From assembly GCA_000024525.1 (NCBI GenBank), contig CP001769.1, forward strand, positions 7,287,001 through 7,351,000: a stretch of DNA of 64,000 nt, in the 5' to 3' direction. How positions within the stretch are numbered: the stretch's first letter is position 1; each line of letters begins with the position of its first letter. Under the pieces are notes generated by a model. That model was not told the origin of the DNA, did no database searches, and saw only the letters and a program-made list of their open reading frames with translations. Of the stretch, positions 7,798 through 16,534 are shown one piece after another. Origin of the DNA: Spirosoma linguale DSM 74 (GTDB taxonomy: Bacteria; Bacteroidota; Bacteroidia; Cytophagales; Spirosomataceae). A program made the translations under genes and the position numbers.

Positions 7798-7977
7798 ATG
7801 AGCAATATACAGCTTTTAGGGCACACTTGCCCATTAAAACACAGCTTTTGGTTAAAGCCTGCACCTGTACCTAAGTGTCCTTCAGGTAGGTGTCAACACC
7901 CTATAGCATTCGATGAAGACGGCATCTGTTCAGACTGCTGTGAGCTTGTCCCGAATGCCCATGGATTCACAGTCTAG
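7798..7977 (+). CDS. Small cysteine-rich protein, 59 residues, candidate zinc-binding
   Basis: An ATG (7798) to TAG (7977) frame with six cysteines. The core has C27-x4-C32 and C44-x2-C47-C48, a spacing compatible with a small zinc finger (KCPSGRC, then ICSDCC). The start is MSNIQLLGHTCPLKHSFWLK. It lies between the predicted cas promoter and cas8 on the same strand, so it would be the first cistron of the cas transcript. I know no family for it. It might be a small Cas-associated regulator, or the toxin partner if the upstream RNA acts as a CreA-like antitoxin. It could also be a chance frame, but the paired cysteines argue against that. Confidence 0.5.
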   Translation: MSNIQLLGHTCPLKHSFWLKPAPVPKCPSGRCQHPIAFDEDGICSDCCELVPNAHGFTV

Positions 7978-7984
7978 GAAAGCC

Positions 7985-8017
7985 CTCTCGGTAGAACTTT
8001 CACAGTTCTACCGAGAG
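7985..8017. promoter_or_regulatory. Perfect 14-bp inverted repeat before cas8
   Basis: CTCTCGGTAGAACT (7985-7998) and AGTTCTACCGAGAG (8004-8017) are exact complements around TTCAC. It begins 7 bases after the small ORF's stop. It could be an operator, or an RNA hairpin that stabilises or partly terminates the transcript before cas8. No T run follows. Confidence 0.7.
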
Positions 8018-8027
8018 CAGGCATTTT

Positions 8028-8044
8028 GTGACAAACTGTGTCAC
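8028..8044. promoter_or_regulatory. Palindrome GTGACA-N5-TGTCAC, possible operator close to cas8
   Basis: Six-base exact arms with flanking TTTT on both sides, giving a site that loosely resembles CRP/FNR-family half-sites (TGTGA/TCAC). It ends 40 bases before the cas8 start codon. A box TTACTTTG at 8055-8062 lies just downstream, so binding here could control a second promoter for cas8. The regulator is unknown; the WYL protein is one candidate. Confidence 0.45.
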
Positions 8045-8084
8045 TTTTCAAGAATTACTTTGCTGACAAGAAACAAAGAGAGGT

Positions 8085-9869
8085 ATGCAGGAAATAACCT
8101 TTACCCAAACCCATAATGTCTTTCTGGATAACGGCATTGTTGCCCTATATCGTTATTTGCAGAAGGCTGAACACCCTGACTTGCTTCCGAAAGAGTTGGA
8201 AGGACTGAAAGCTTACCCACTGAAGAAAGGAGTGCATTTTGGCCTAGAGTCTAACAAGCTTTGGCTCCATCATCCTGACTTATTCCAACTGCTGGAGGTG
8301 CTTTATTACGGAATGGGTCATGAAGTATATGATACTTATACTGATAAGCAGTTAGCTGAAGGCGGCAATTTATTCTTCACGGTTGGTGAAGATGGCGAAC
8401 TGACCGCCACGCCGTTTCCAAAGATGAATACGTATGGACTTACAGAGTTGCTGACAAATAACGCTCAGGGAACAACATCCAAAGAAGACGGTACTCGAAA
8501 GATTGACGCTATCCGTAAGGAAAACCCTGTTTTGGCTACTCGGATAGAAACTGAGTTCGCCAACCGCAAGCTTAAACTGCTGAGTAAAGTTTACTTCAAC
8601 GAGCCCTACACAAAATTAACCCGGCTGGAAACGCCACAGAAAGCTTTCTTTGAATCGGGGACACATGCCTGTTATCTCACAGGAGAGTCATTGAAGCGAC
8701 TGGTTGATGCTCAGAATATTTCGCCTTTTATCTCCGGGATCAGTGCTTTCAGTTCACACCGGAATGCTAACGACAAAAAAATAAGCTGGAAAGCGTTGTA
8801 TCTAAGTCGTTTTGCGGCAGCTACCTGCTTTTATCAGTACCCTAGTAAGTTACGTGATTCGTTGAACGTATATCTGGTTTACTCCGATAATTTGACCAAT
8901 CTGTACGAATTATTACGGGATAAATTCGACGCTATTACCCGTCCGTCAGATGTGCTTCGGCAACAGGAATTTATTGCCAATTTCCCTCAGTCTGACGAGA
9001 ACAATCCACTTGGCAGGGCAGGGGATTTTATTGGGCGAAACGAAAATCTGTTTTATCTGCTCTTCACGCTTTACAACAACGTGATGGGCAAGAGGCAACC
9101 CTTGGAGTACAAAGAATTACTTCAACAGCTTGGCATTGCAGATCGGAGCGTTGGCATTGTCTCATTACGGGCAGAGTCTTTTGCGGCTACTATGCGGCCC
9201 AACCAGTACGAAAACCTTCACCATGTCAAGTTTGTGTTTGCCCTTATTCACAAATTAGAGCAACAGGGTGTGTCTATCCCGCTTGTGTGGCAGAGTCTCA
9301 AAATCATTAAACCTTCCCTTCAATCGAACCGGGATCGCTACCGGATGGAACGCCAGTTTCGAGAGCGTTTTGTCGGAAAGGTGCTGAATGCACAAAGCGT
9401 TTTGGCTGATATGGAGGGCTTCTTTAATGATTGCTACGGATACTTACTCGACGTACTAAACGAACCCGGTAAAAGCATTGGCTTTAAACGTTATAACGAC
9501 CTAGTTAAATTTATAACTCATTATGAACTCATTGTTAACCAGAAAATTATGCAGAACGAAGAATTGCAAAAACGTGCCCTTGGTTTAGGGTCGCAAGTAG
9601 GGCAGGGCATTCTGAACTATAACCAGAATGACCGAAAAACCAATGCCAGGCAAGGGCGTAAGTACATTATAGCCCTGAGAAAAGCCAATCAGTTTGCCGG
9701 ATTTATGGACCAGCTTTCGCGGGTGCAATCCCGGTTTACACTTAGCATCAGTCGTGATTTACTTGAGGGTATCAATGAAGACAACTATGCCTGGATTAAG
9801 CAATTCGTGATTATCTCAGCACTCAATCAAGTCAATTCTGAACTCAGCCCAAAATCTGATAAATCCTAA
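8085..9869 (+). CDS. cas8: Type I-B Cascade large subunit Cas8 (Cas8b1/Cst1-like)
   Basis: 594 residues, first gene of the effector module. It is assigned by position directly before a Cst2/DevR-type cas7 and a Cas5, and by family features: an N-terminal region on a helical scaffold (LHHPDLFQLLEVLYYGMGHE), then a central segment ACYLTGESLKRL...SPFISGISAFS resembling the CXXC-bearing block of Cst1. Only one cysteine of the usual zinc-binding pairs remains here. Large subunits recognise the PAM and recruit Cas3. The ATG at 8085 is preceded by AGAGAGG. Codons are visibly more AT-rich than in cas6 and cas1. The cas7 ATG follows the stop by 5 bases. Confidence 0.82.
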   Translation: MQEITFTQTHNVFLDNGIVALYRYLQKAEHPDLLPKELEGLKAYPLKKGVHFGLESNKLWLHHPDLFQLLEVLYYGMGHEVYDTYTDKQLAEGGNLFFTVGEDGELTATPFPKMNTYGLTELLTNNAQGTTSKEDGTRKIDAIRKENPVLATRIETEFANRKLKLLSKVYFNEPYTKLTRLETPQKAFFESGTHACYLTGESLKRLVDAQNISPFISGISAFSSHRNANDKKISWKALYLSRFAAATCFYQYPSKLRDSLNVYLVYSDNLTNLYELLRDKFDAITRPSDVLRQQEFIANFPQSDENNPLGRAGDFIGRNENLFYLLFTLYNNVMGKRQPLEYKELLQQLGIADRSVGIVSLRAESFAATMRPNQYENLHHVKFVFALIHKLEQQGVSIPLVWQSLKIIKPSLQSNRDRYRMERQFRERFVGKVLNAQSVLADMEGFFNDCYGYLLDVLNEPGKSIGFKRYNDLVKFITHYELIVNQKIMQNEELQKRALGLGSQVGQGILNYNQNDRKTNARQGRKYIIALRKANQFAGFMDQLSRVQSRFTLSISRDLLEGINEDNYAWIKQFVIISALNQVNSELSPKSDKS

Positions 9870-9874
9870 AACTA

Positions 9875-10774
9875 ATGAAGACGAATAGCCTAACTATTAC
9901 TTACCTATCTAAAGTATCGTTTGCCAGCTTAAACGGGGGCGACAAGGAAGTGGACAATATTGTGACAATTAAGAAGGTCACAATGGATAATGGCGACCAA
10001 TTGCCTTATCTATCTTCACAGGCTGTGCGCCGTGCCCTTCGTGACAAACTTGAAGAACTAGGCTGGCCCGTTTCCCCTGTTGCGAAAGCCAGCGAAGATA
10101 AAGGTGCCGCCAAAACACAGCTTGACCCCGTTCAATACATTGATGATGATTTGTTTGGCTTTATGGATGCCGCGAAGGGCAAAGAAGCTGAAAAAGGAAA
10201 GGCTACTGTTCGAACATCACCCGTACGCGTTGAGTCCCTATTAGCTCTGTCTAAGTTTCAGGAGGACTTAGACTTCGGCACTAACTACATGGCGAAAAAG
10301 GTAGAAGGTGGTCAGCCCAATATTTTTGAGACCGAAATTCATTCTGGCATTTACCGGGGCACCATATTGATTGAACTAGACCGTGTTGGAGCAGGTGAGG
10401 GCTTTGAAAAAGCGGGTAAGTTGTCGGCCGATGAGCGGACAAAACGTGTGCAGGGGTTGCTAGATGCTTTTCAAACCATGTGGAGTTCTGGTCGGCAATC
10501 GCGGTTCCTTTCTGATATATCGCCCAAATTTATGGCGGCTGCGTGCATGAGTTCAAAAAACCCTGTGTTTCTGGAAGCTTTAAAAGTTGACCGAAGCGGA
10601 CAAGTAGATGTACCAGCTTTACAAACTGTCCTATCTGATTACGAGACGTTTATAAATTCATCCGTATTGGCAACGCAGGAAGGTGTTTTTGGCAAAGCTG
10701 ATGGCGTAATGAGCTTGAAAGATGGGTTTGCTACTATGAAGCAATGGGTGAAAGAGTATTATGCAGCCAATTAA
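9875..10774 (+). CDS. cas7: Cascade backbone subunit Cas7 (Cst2/DevR family)
   Basis: 299-residue protein forming the helical backbone around the crRNA. The N-terminus LTITYLSKVSFASLNGGDKE followed by YLSSQAVRRALRDKLEE is the typical RAMP start of Cas7/Cst2/DevR. The segment FETEIHSGIYRGTILIELDR and the helix SRFLSDISPKFMAAACM also fit the family. The 5-base gap to cas8 and 11-base gap to cas5 indicate one operon. In Bacteroidota these proteins go with subtype I-B. Confidence 0.93.
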   Translation: MKTNSLTITYLSKVSFASLNGGDKEVDNIVTIKKVTMDNGDQLPYLSSQAVRRALRDKLEELGWPVSPVAKASEDKGAAKTQLDPVQYIDDDLFGFMDAAKGKEAEKGKATVRTSPVRVESLLALSKFQEDLDFGTNYMAKKVEGGQPNIFETEIHSGIYRGTILIELDRVGAGEGFEKAGKLSADERTKRVQGLLDAFQTMWSSGRQSRFLSDISPKFMAAACMSSKNPVFLEALKVDRSGQVDVPALQTVLSDYETFINSSVLATQEGVFGKADGVMSLKDGFATMKQWVKEYYAAN

Positions 10775-10785
10775 CCCACTCAATT

Positions 10786-11499
10786 ATGCTGTGCTGTACC
10801 ATTGAATTGAAATCTGTTACAGCCTCGTTTCGGAACCCGGAGTTTCAAAATTTTCACAAGTCATTTCCGTTACCCCCGCCAACTGCCCTTATTGGACTGG
10901 CGGGGGCGGCTCTTGGGCTTTCGCCCCGGATGGCTCAGGATTTTTTAGACACAAACCAGTTCCAGGCGGGGGTATCAGGTAAAGGCGAGGGAATGACTCG
11001 CGACCTGTGGAAATATGACCGACTGACAGGAACTGGCAGTAGCATTATTTTACGCGAAATCTATGTAAATCCGCACTACAGGCTTGTCTTTGGGAGCGAT
11101 AACCATGAGGCTGTGGAGCAACTTAAGGCGGCTTTCGACAGTCCGGTTTATGCACTGACTCTGGGCCAAAGCGATTCACTGGCAAAAATCGTGCGTACTA
11201 CGCTGACCGATGCAGTAGTTGAAGGACAAACACTTGAAAACACATTGGTGGAAGGAGATATTGTTCCGGCTATTCTAGAGCAAGTCCTTTATGGTGGTAC
11301 GTTTTCGCTAAGCCTAAGTACATCTGATCCAATTGCTTATCAACTTCCAACTCGCTTTAACTACAAGGCAGATTACGGTATGAGAACTGTCTCGGAGCGA
11401 AAACTATTTTCGTTTGTCGGTCCCCAAGTTACATTTCAAAATCGAACGTTCTCCGGTGTGCAGGTGGGTGATGTATTTGTTCCGCTTTTTAAGATTTGA
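10786..11499 (+). CDS. cas5: Cascade subunit Cas5 (Cas5t family, type I-B)
   Basis: 237 residues from the ATG at 10786. A longer frame from 10744 overlaps cas7, and its added residues do not look like Cas5, so the shorter start is preferred. The N-terminus CTIELKSVTASFRNPEF and the motif LPPPTALIGLAGAALGLSP are diagnostic of Cas5. Cas5 caps the crRNA 5' handle. The C-terminal half has the usual beta-rich segment. The TGA stop overlaps the cas3 ATG, showing translational coupling. Confidence 0.92.
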   Translation: MLCCTIELKSVTASFRNPEFQNFHKSFPLPPPTALIGLAGAALGLSPRMAQDFLDTNQFQAGVSGKGEGMTRDLWKYDRLTGTGSSIILREIYVNPHYRLVFGSDNHEAVEQLKAAFDSPVYALTLGQSDSLAKIVRTTLTDAVVEGQTLENTLVEGDIVPAILEQVLYGGTFSLSLSTSDPIAYQLPTRFNYKADYGMRTVSERKLFSFVGPQVTFQNRTFSGVQVGDVFVPLFKI

Positions 11500-13787
11500 T
11501 GGCTATGCTGGATCATTTATTAGCGAAAACAGAAAATCGAGAATCGCTGGGAAAGCATACCGACTTGGTGTTGAAAGCATGGCTCCAATTACGTGATCGT
11601 TATGCGACTGTGTTAGGAGAAGACGAGCAATTTTGGTTCGATAGCTTCATTGCTGCCTTATTCCATGATTTCGGAAAAGCATCCGTCAACTTTCAGAATA
11701 TGCTGTTAGCTATTCTGAAAGAGCCTATTGCTGAAAAAGGATATGACCCTATGCGACACGAATTTCTTTCGGGGTTGTTGCTGGCGGCTCATACAATACT
11801 GGTAACGCGTAGTCGTAAAGATTTGTCGGCAAATCCAGCTCAATTATTTGCTGTTTTTACGCATCATAAAGATTTTACACCTGATCTTTTTTGTCAAGAT
11901 GCTATCAAGCAATGGAAGATCAAACCGAATGATGCAGGTGCATTTTTTGCTTATGCCCGTCAGCGTATACAAGAACACTATCCTGACAAAGGAGACTTTC
12001 TAAACGGAATAGAAGCAGCCTGGGAGTTCATGGCTAATAAGCCAGCCAGTTTATTATTGAGCGTTAAAGACAGAGCTATTACTGAGCCAACATTAGCCCG
12101 TTTAAAAGAACAACGAGAGTATAGCTATCGCAAAACCTATTTACTACATAAAGCCTTACTCGTTATTGCCGACTGGACGGCTTCGGGTCATCGAAACCTT
12201 GAAGAACCACTGCGTTACGATGAAGAGTTGATTCGCCGAAAAGTAGCTGAACGGGTGCAGAAAGCAGGAGGTACGTTTACGGGCTTTAGAGAGTTTCAGG
12301 ATAAAAGCGGTCAGATAGCTGGCAATGTCTTGGCCATTGCACCCACTGGAAGCGGTAAAACGGAAGCATCTTTGTTATGGGCCAGCCAGCGGGAAGGTTT
12401 TGAGAAAATAGTCTATCTACTGCCAACTCGTGTTACAGCTAATTCGCTTTATCTACGTTTAGGGGAGTATTTTGGTAAAGCGTCTGATGGAGTCGATGAC
12501 TACACGGCCGTTGTCCATTCATCGGCCAAACTGTTTCGACTGGAATTAGACGAAACATACAGCAATTTCAACTATCTGCGTGAAGCTGCGTTTTTTAAGG
12601 CTGTAACTGTCGCGACAGTTGACCAGATGCTTACGCAGGGTTTTAATCTTGGCTGGTGGGAAATGAAGACGTTTCACCTGTTCAGAGCCAAGGTTATTAT
12701 TGACGAAGTTCATGCGTATGCGCCCTATACATTAGGGCTAATAGTTGCATCAATTCGCTACTTACGACAAAACTTCCAAACGCAGTTCTACATCATGACG
12801 GCTACCATGCCGCAGAAGTTACAAGCTCTATTAACACGTGAGTTAGGAAATGACGTAACGGTACTACGCGATCAGGAATTGCTGGATAAAAAGCGAAATG
12901 TTTTTCATGTCGAAGATAGAACCATCGACCAATTACGTCCCGACATTGAACAGGATTTGAAAGCAGGGAAGAAAGTATTAGTTGTTGTTAATACTGTCGA
13001 TGAGGCTATTCGGTTGTACGACCAATATGCTGACTATAAGCCGATTTGTTATCACTCCCGTTTTATCGTCAAGCACCGTACCGAAAAGGAACAAGCGATC
13101 CTGAACAACGAAAAGGAGAAACCTAAAGAAGGATTTTTGTTGATTGCTACCCAAGTCGTAGAAGTCTCGCTTGATATTGATTACCAGTCACTTTATACCG
13201 AGAATGCGCCCATAGATGCTATTATTCAACGAGCTGGACGAATCAACCGCAAACGTAGAGATGAGCCGGGTAAAGTTGTGGTTTTTCCACATTCAGAGGT
13301 GGCAGAAAAGCATGTGTACGATTATCCAGCAGGTATATTGAATACAACCCTTGACGTATTGAAACAACATCAGGGCGTAGCTGTGTCAGAGCAGGATTTA
13401 CTTAATATGGTGGAAGAAGTGTACAAAGACTGGAATGTTGAGAACGAGGAGTTATACAAAGATGAACTATCTAAATATGAGCGTTTAGTACGAGATAAAT
13501 GCAGTTATCTATACGATTTCAGCGAAGACATGGAACAGGTATTTACTCGTGAAGGGCTTGATACCGTTAGTATCATTCCAGATTGTTTTAAGCCTGAATT
13601 AGTATCCGCAAGTGTCTTAGAAAAAAGTAAGCACGAAGTAGCAATACGAAACCATCGCTTTAAATCTGGTAAACATACTAGCGATAAAGATCATAGCTGG
13701 TTTAAGTACTTCGATTGTGATTATGATTTTGAGCGCGGGTTACGATTCAAGAAAAAAGCTGACATACCTCATACTTACAATCACTAA
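11499..13787 (+). CDS. cas3: CRISPR-associated nuclease-helicase Cas3 (HD + DEAD-box)
   Basis: 762-residue enzyme that degrades target DNA recruited by Cascade. The HD nuclease is N-terminal: H20, then HDFGK at about 56-60. The superfamily 2 helicase follows with Walker A (APTGSGKT, about residue 284), DEVH (about 402), motif III (TATMP) and motif VI (QRAGRINR). Motifs are complete, so it looks active. The ATG at 11499 overlaps the cas5 stop (ATGA). Codons here are AT-rich compared with the downstream adaptation genes. Confidence 0.95.
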   Translation: MAMLDHLLAKTENRESLGKHTDLVLKAWLQLRDRYATVLGEDEQFWFDSFIAALFHDFGKASVNFQNMLLAILKEPIAEKGYDPMRHEFLSGLLLAAHTILVTRSRKDLSANPAQLFAVFTHHKDFTPDLFCQDAIKQWKIKPNDAGAFFAYARQRIQEHYPDKGDFLNGIEAAWEFMANKPASLLLSVKDRAITEPTLARLKEQREYSYRKTYLLHKALLVIADWTASGHRNLEEPLRYDEELIRRKVAERVQKAGGTFTGFREFQDKSGQIAGNVLAIAPTGSGKTEASLLWASQREGFEKIVYLLPTRVTANSLYLRLGEYFGKASDGVDDYTAVVHSSAKLFRLELDETYSNFNYLREAAFFKAVTVATVDQMLTQGFNLGWWEMKTFHLFRAKVIIDEVHAYAPYTLGLIVASIRYLRQNFQTQFYIMTATMPQKLQALLTRELGNDVTVLRDQELLDKKRNVFHVEDRTIDQLRPDIEQDLKAGKKVLVVVNTVDEAIRLYDQYADYKPICYHSRFIVKHRTEKEQAILNNEKEKPKEGFLLIATQVVEVSLDIDYQSLYTENAPIDAIIQRAGRINRKRRDEPGKVVVFPHSEVAEKHVYDYPAGILNTTLDVLKQHQGVAVSEQDLLNMVEEVYKDWNVENEELYKDELSKYERLVRDKCSYLYDFSEDMEQVFTREGLDTVSIIPDCFKPELVSASVLEKSKHEVAIRNHRFKSGKHTSDKDHSWFKYFDCDYDFERGLRFKKKADIPHTYNH

Positions 13788-13793
13788 CACCCA

Positions 13794-14522
13794 ATGCCAA
13801 CCCAAGCCCTTATCCCCATCACGACCGTTACCTTTCCTGAAATTGCGTTGCGTACCCGCGATGCGCATAAGCTGCGGGGATACTTTGGCGAGTTGTTTAA
13901 AGAACATTCGCCTTTGCTGCACAACCATCTGGAAGCCGATATGCCCACCGATGCCGACGGCGCGGTGACCGTAAAGTTCCGGTATGCTTACCCGCTGGTG
14001 CAATACAAAGTGTTGGATCAGGTGCCTACGCTGGTGGGGCTGGGGGAGGGGGCAACCCTGCTTACTCAACTGTTTCTGCAAATGCGGGAAGTCCAGATCG
14101 AAAGCCAGACATTCCCCGTACTGAGCAAGCACATCCGCCACGAACGAGTGCCCCTTGGCCTTGCCAATGACCTGATCGAGTATCGGTTCGAGACGCTGTG
14201 GATGGCACTCAACCAGGAAAACTACCGCGATTACCGACGCTATGCTGAGGTCGAGCAACAGGCGCAATTAAAGCGGGTGCTGACCAGCCAGATCTTGGCT
14301 CTGTTTCGCGAATTCGATCTGTGGCTTGAACCCCACGAGCGCATTATGGTGCGGCTGGATGTACAGGAGCGAACTACCCAGTTTAAAAACCAGACGATGA
14401 TGGCCTTTACAGGCAGCTTCCTGACCAACGTTATCCTGCCTGATGGCATTGGTCTGGGCAAAGCCGTATCGCGGGGGTTCGGAACGCTTACGCGAATGAA
14501 TAATGGACAATGGATACTATAA
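13794..14522 (+). CDS. cas6: CRISPR pre-crRNA endoribonuclease Cas6
   Basis: 242-residue RAMP protein expected to cleave the repeat transcript upstream of the ATTGAAAC handle. It starts with a ferredoxin-like strand and helix (HKLRGYFGELFKEHSPLLHN) and ends with the glycine-rich loop GIGLGKAVSRGFGTL typical of Cas6. A histidine near the first helix may be catalytic. It lies 7 bases after cas3. The last codons (roughly NNGQWIL and the stop) fall inside an intergenic inverted repeat, so the C-terminal tail may have been acquired when that repeat landed. GC content rises here relative to cas8-cas3. Confidence 0.88.
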   Translation: MPTQALIPITTVTFPEIALRTRDAHKLRGYFGELFKEHSPLLHNHLEADMPTDADGAVTVKFRYAYPLVQYKVLDQVPTLVGLGEGATLLTQLFLQMREVQIESQTFPVLSKHIRHERVPLGLANDLIEYRFETLWMALNQENYRDYRRYAEVEQQAQLKRVLTSQILALFREFDLWLEPHERIMVRLDVQERTTQFKNQTMMAFTGSFLTNVILPDGIGLGKAVSRGFGTLTRMNNGQWIL

Positions 14523-14589
14523 AGTGAATAATGGGTGCTGTCAGTAGTGTGTTCTACCCGAGTTCATTATCCATTGTGCATTATTCATT
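14495..14589. repeat. Inverted repeat spanning the cas6 3' end and the cas6-cas1 gap
   Basis: 22-base arms at 14495-14516 and 14568-14589 are reverse complements at 21 of 22 positions, with a 51-base centre. The left arm encodes the last codons of cas6. A related short string, GTGAATAATGGGT, recurs in the centre and again at 23761, which suggests a dispersed intergenic repeat. Confidence 0.85.
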
Positions 14590-14601
14590 TTACATTACTC
14601 T

Positions 14602-15657
14602 ATGCAACTCCACATCAGCACGTACGGAACGTACCTGCACGTTAAAGATGCCATGTTCGACGTTCGGCGGAAGGGCGAAGATGGGAAGGTCATCAGCGCG
14701 ACCTATTCGGCCGAGAAGGTGACGCATATTCTGCTGGCAACGGGCACATCGCTCAGTACCGATGCCGTGCGGCTGGCCATGCGGCACAATGTCGACATCG
14801 TGTTTATCGAGCAACAGGGCGACCCCATTGGGCGGGTATGGCACGCCAAACTGGGCAGCACCACCAAAATCAGAAAGCGACAGCTGGAGGCCAGTCTGGG
14901 GCCGGATGGGCTGCGGTGGGTGCGGGCCTGGCTGCTGGCCAAACTCGACAATCAGATGGGCTTTATCCGAAGTCTGAAAAAACACCGCCCCCAGCATGCC
15001 GGCTATCTGGATGATAAACTAGTTCGGATAGAAGCTATGGCTTTGTCGATCAGCACACTCGCGTCGGTTGGTGAGCAAACTCCAGCGACTACCTGCGTAG
15101 CCGATGTGGCCGATACCCTGCGCGGACTGGAGGGTACGGCGGGTCGGTTGTATTTCGAGACGCTGAGCTATGTATTGCCCAAAGAATATCAGTTTAGCGG
15201 GCGCAGTAGTCGGCCAGCGCAGGATGCCTTCAACGCCTTTCTGAATTATGGCTACGGCATGTTGTACGGAAAAGTGGAAAAAACGCTGATGATGGCTGGC
15301 CTCGACCCGTATGTGGGGTTTCTGCATCGCGACGATTACAACCAGCTGAGCATGGTGTATGACTTCATTGAGCCGTATCGGGGCTGGACCGATGAAGTGG
15401 TGTTTCGGCTCTTTACGGCCAAAAAAGTCAATAAAGCGCACATAGGTGAGGTGTCGGGGTCGCGAACGGGGGTTTCGCTCAATGCCGATGGCAAGGCATT
15501 GCTGGTGAATGCGTTCAACGAGTGCATGGATAATGACCCCATTCGGTATCGAGGCCGCAACCTCGTCCGAAGCCATTGCATGCAACTCGACGCGCATCAG
15601 TTTGCGAATGAACTCATCGGAAAAACGGGTGGTCTGCCCGACCTCGTCAAGCTATGA
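14602..15657 (+). CDS. cas1: CRISPR integrase subunit Cas1
   Basis: 351-residue metal-dependent integrase that, with Cas2, inserts new spacers. The N-terminal beta domain (MQLHISTYGTYLHVKDAMFD) and the helical C-terminal domain are complete. Catalytic residues are visible as E177 (LEGTAGRLYF), H242 (FLHRDDYNQLS) and E257/D254 (VYDFIEPYR). The gene is GC-rich, unlike cas8-cas3. The final ATGA overlaps the cas2 start. Confidence 0.95.
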   Translation: MQLHISTYGTYLHVKDAMFDVRRKGEDGKVISATYSAEKVTHILLATGTSLSTDAVRLAMRHNVDIVFIEQQGDPIGRVWHAKLGSTTKIRKRQLEASLGPDGLRWVRAWLLAKLDNQMGFIRSLKKHRPQHAGYLDDKLVRIEAMALSISTLASVGEQTPATTCVADVADTLRGLEGTAGRLYFETLSYVLPKEYQFSGRSSRPAQDAFNAFLNYGYGMLYGKVEKTLMMAGLDPYVGFLHRDDYNQLSMVYDFIEPYRGWTDEVVFRLFTAKKVNKAHIGEVSGSRTGVSLNADGKALLVNAFNECMDNDPIRYRGRNLVRSHCMQLDAHQFANELIGKTGGLPDLVKL

Positions 15658-15944
15658 TTATTTGGGTACTCTACGATATTGTTAAGGACAAGTCGCGCAC
15701 GAAAGCGGCCAAACGGTGTCAGCAAGCGGGTTTATACCGGGTGCAGTTCTCGTGTTTTCTGGGGACGCTCACGCAGAACCAGAAAGACACCCTGCAACTG
15801 CAACTGGAAGAGCTGATCGACGAAGAAACCGACAAGGTGTATATTTTTCCGATGAGCCGGGGCGAGTTACAGCAAACGGCACTGTTGGGACAAGCGTTCG
15901 ATAAGAAATTAGTGACCGACGAAATCAGAGCGTTATTCTTTTAG
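15654..15944 (+). CDS. cas2: CRISPR adaptation subunit Cas2
   Basis: 96-residue ferredoxin-fold protein that bridges two Cas1 dimers in the spacer-integration complex. The first strand MIIWVLYDI with the conserved Asp8, then RTKAAKRCQQAGLYRVQFSC and FPMSR, match the family, and length is typical. It overlaps cas1 by 4 bases and is followed 2 bases later by cas4, so the three adaptation genes form one block. Confidence 0.95.
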   Translation: MIIWVLYDIVKDKSRTKAAKRCQQAGLYRVQFSCFLGTLTQNQKDTLQLQLEELIDEETDKVYIFPMSRGELQQTALLGQAFDKKLVTDEIRALFF

Positions 15945-15946
15945 CC

Positions 15947-16534
15947 ATGACCCTCACCCCATCGCACATTATCGAGTATTTATTCTGTCCGCGTTTTACG
16001 TATTTCGAGTACGTACTGGCGATTCCGCAGTATGAAGAGAAGAATTACAAGGTTATGCGGGGGCGGAACCTGCACGACGAGCGATTAGAGCGCAACAAGG
16101 ACTACCTCCGCAAGCGGCTGGGGCGACCCGGTGCGCCGGTCACAGAAAAACACGCCGACCAGTATCTGACGAATGAGTTGATTCGTGGGGTGGTGGATGA
16201 GGTGTTGGGTTTCGGTGATGGAACGATGGCTCCGCTGGATTATAAGTTTGCCGAGTTTAAAGACAAGGTATATGATACCTACCGAACACAGTTGTACTGT
16301 TATGCCTGGCTCATTGAAGCGAACTTCGGTCGGCCGGTTGACCGTGGTTTTCTCGTCTACACTCGTAGCAACAATCGTGTGATAGAGGTACCGATTGCCG
16401 AAACCGATAAAGTGGCGGTAAAGCGAGCGGCTGAGGCTATTTTCACGATTATTGAGCGTAATTTTTATCCGAAGGCTACTAAAGCGAAGGCACGTTGTGT
16501 AACTTGCACGTACCGCAATATTTGCATCAAATAA
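15947..16534 (+). CDS. cas4: CRISPR adaptation exonuclease Cas4
   Basis: 195-residue RecB-like nuclease with a 4Fe-4S cluster that trims prespacers and helps set the PAM. Motifs: the first cluster cysteine in EYLFCPRFTYFEY, RGRNLHDERLE, the active-site run GVVDEVLG...PLDYKF...QLYCYAWLIE, and the C-terminal cysteines CVTCTYRNIC. All four cluster cysteines are present. Its place after cas2, next to the array, is less common than cas4-cas1-cas2. Confidence 0.93.
   Translation: MTLTPSHIIEYLFCPRFTYFEYVLAIPQYEEKNYKVMRGRNLHDERLERNKDYLRKRLGRPGAPVTEKHADQYLTNELIRGVVDEVLGFGDGTMAPLDYKFAEFKDKVYDTYRTQLYCYAWLIEANFGRPVDRGFLVYTRSNNRVIEVPIAETDKVAVKRAAEAIFTIIERNFYPKATKAKARCVTCTYRNICIK

Noticed and set aside
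7938..7948. A second, weaker match to the guide RNA seed on the minus strand inside the small ORF (CAAGC and ACAG blocks)
   Set aside because: Only 9 of 11 positions match and the agreement ends there; the site at 7667 matches far better and sits beside a promoter.
7913..8116. 67-codon frame overlapping the small ORF and cas8
   Set aside because: It runs through both palindromes and into cas8 in another frame, and its composition is not protein-like; the cysteine-rich frame and cas8 explain the region better.
10744..10785. Extended N-terminus for cas5
   Set aside because: The added residues overlap cas7 codons in another frame; Cas5 proteins start like the product from 10786.
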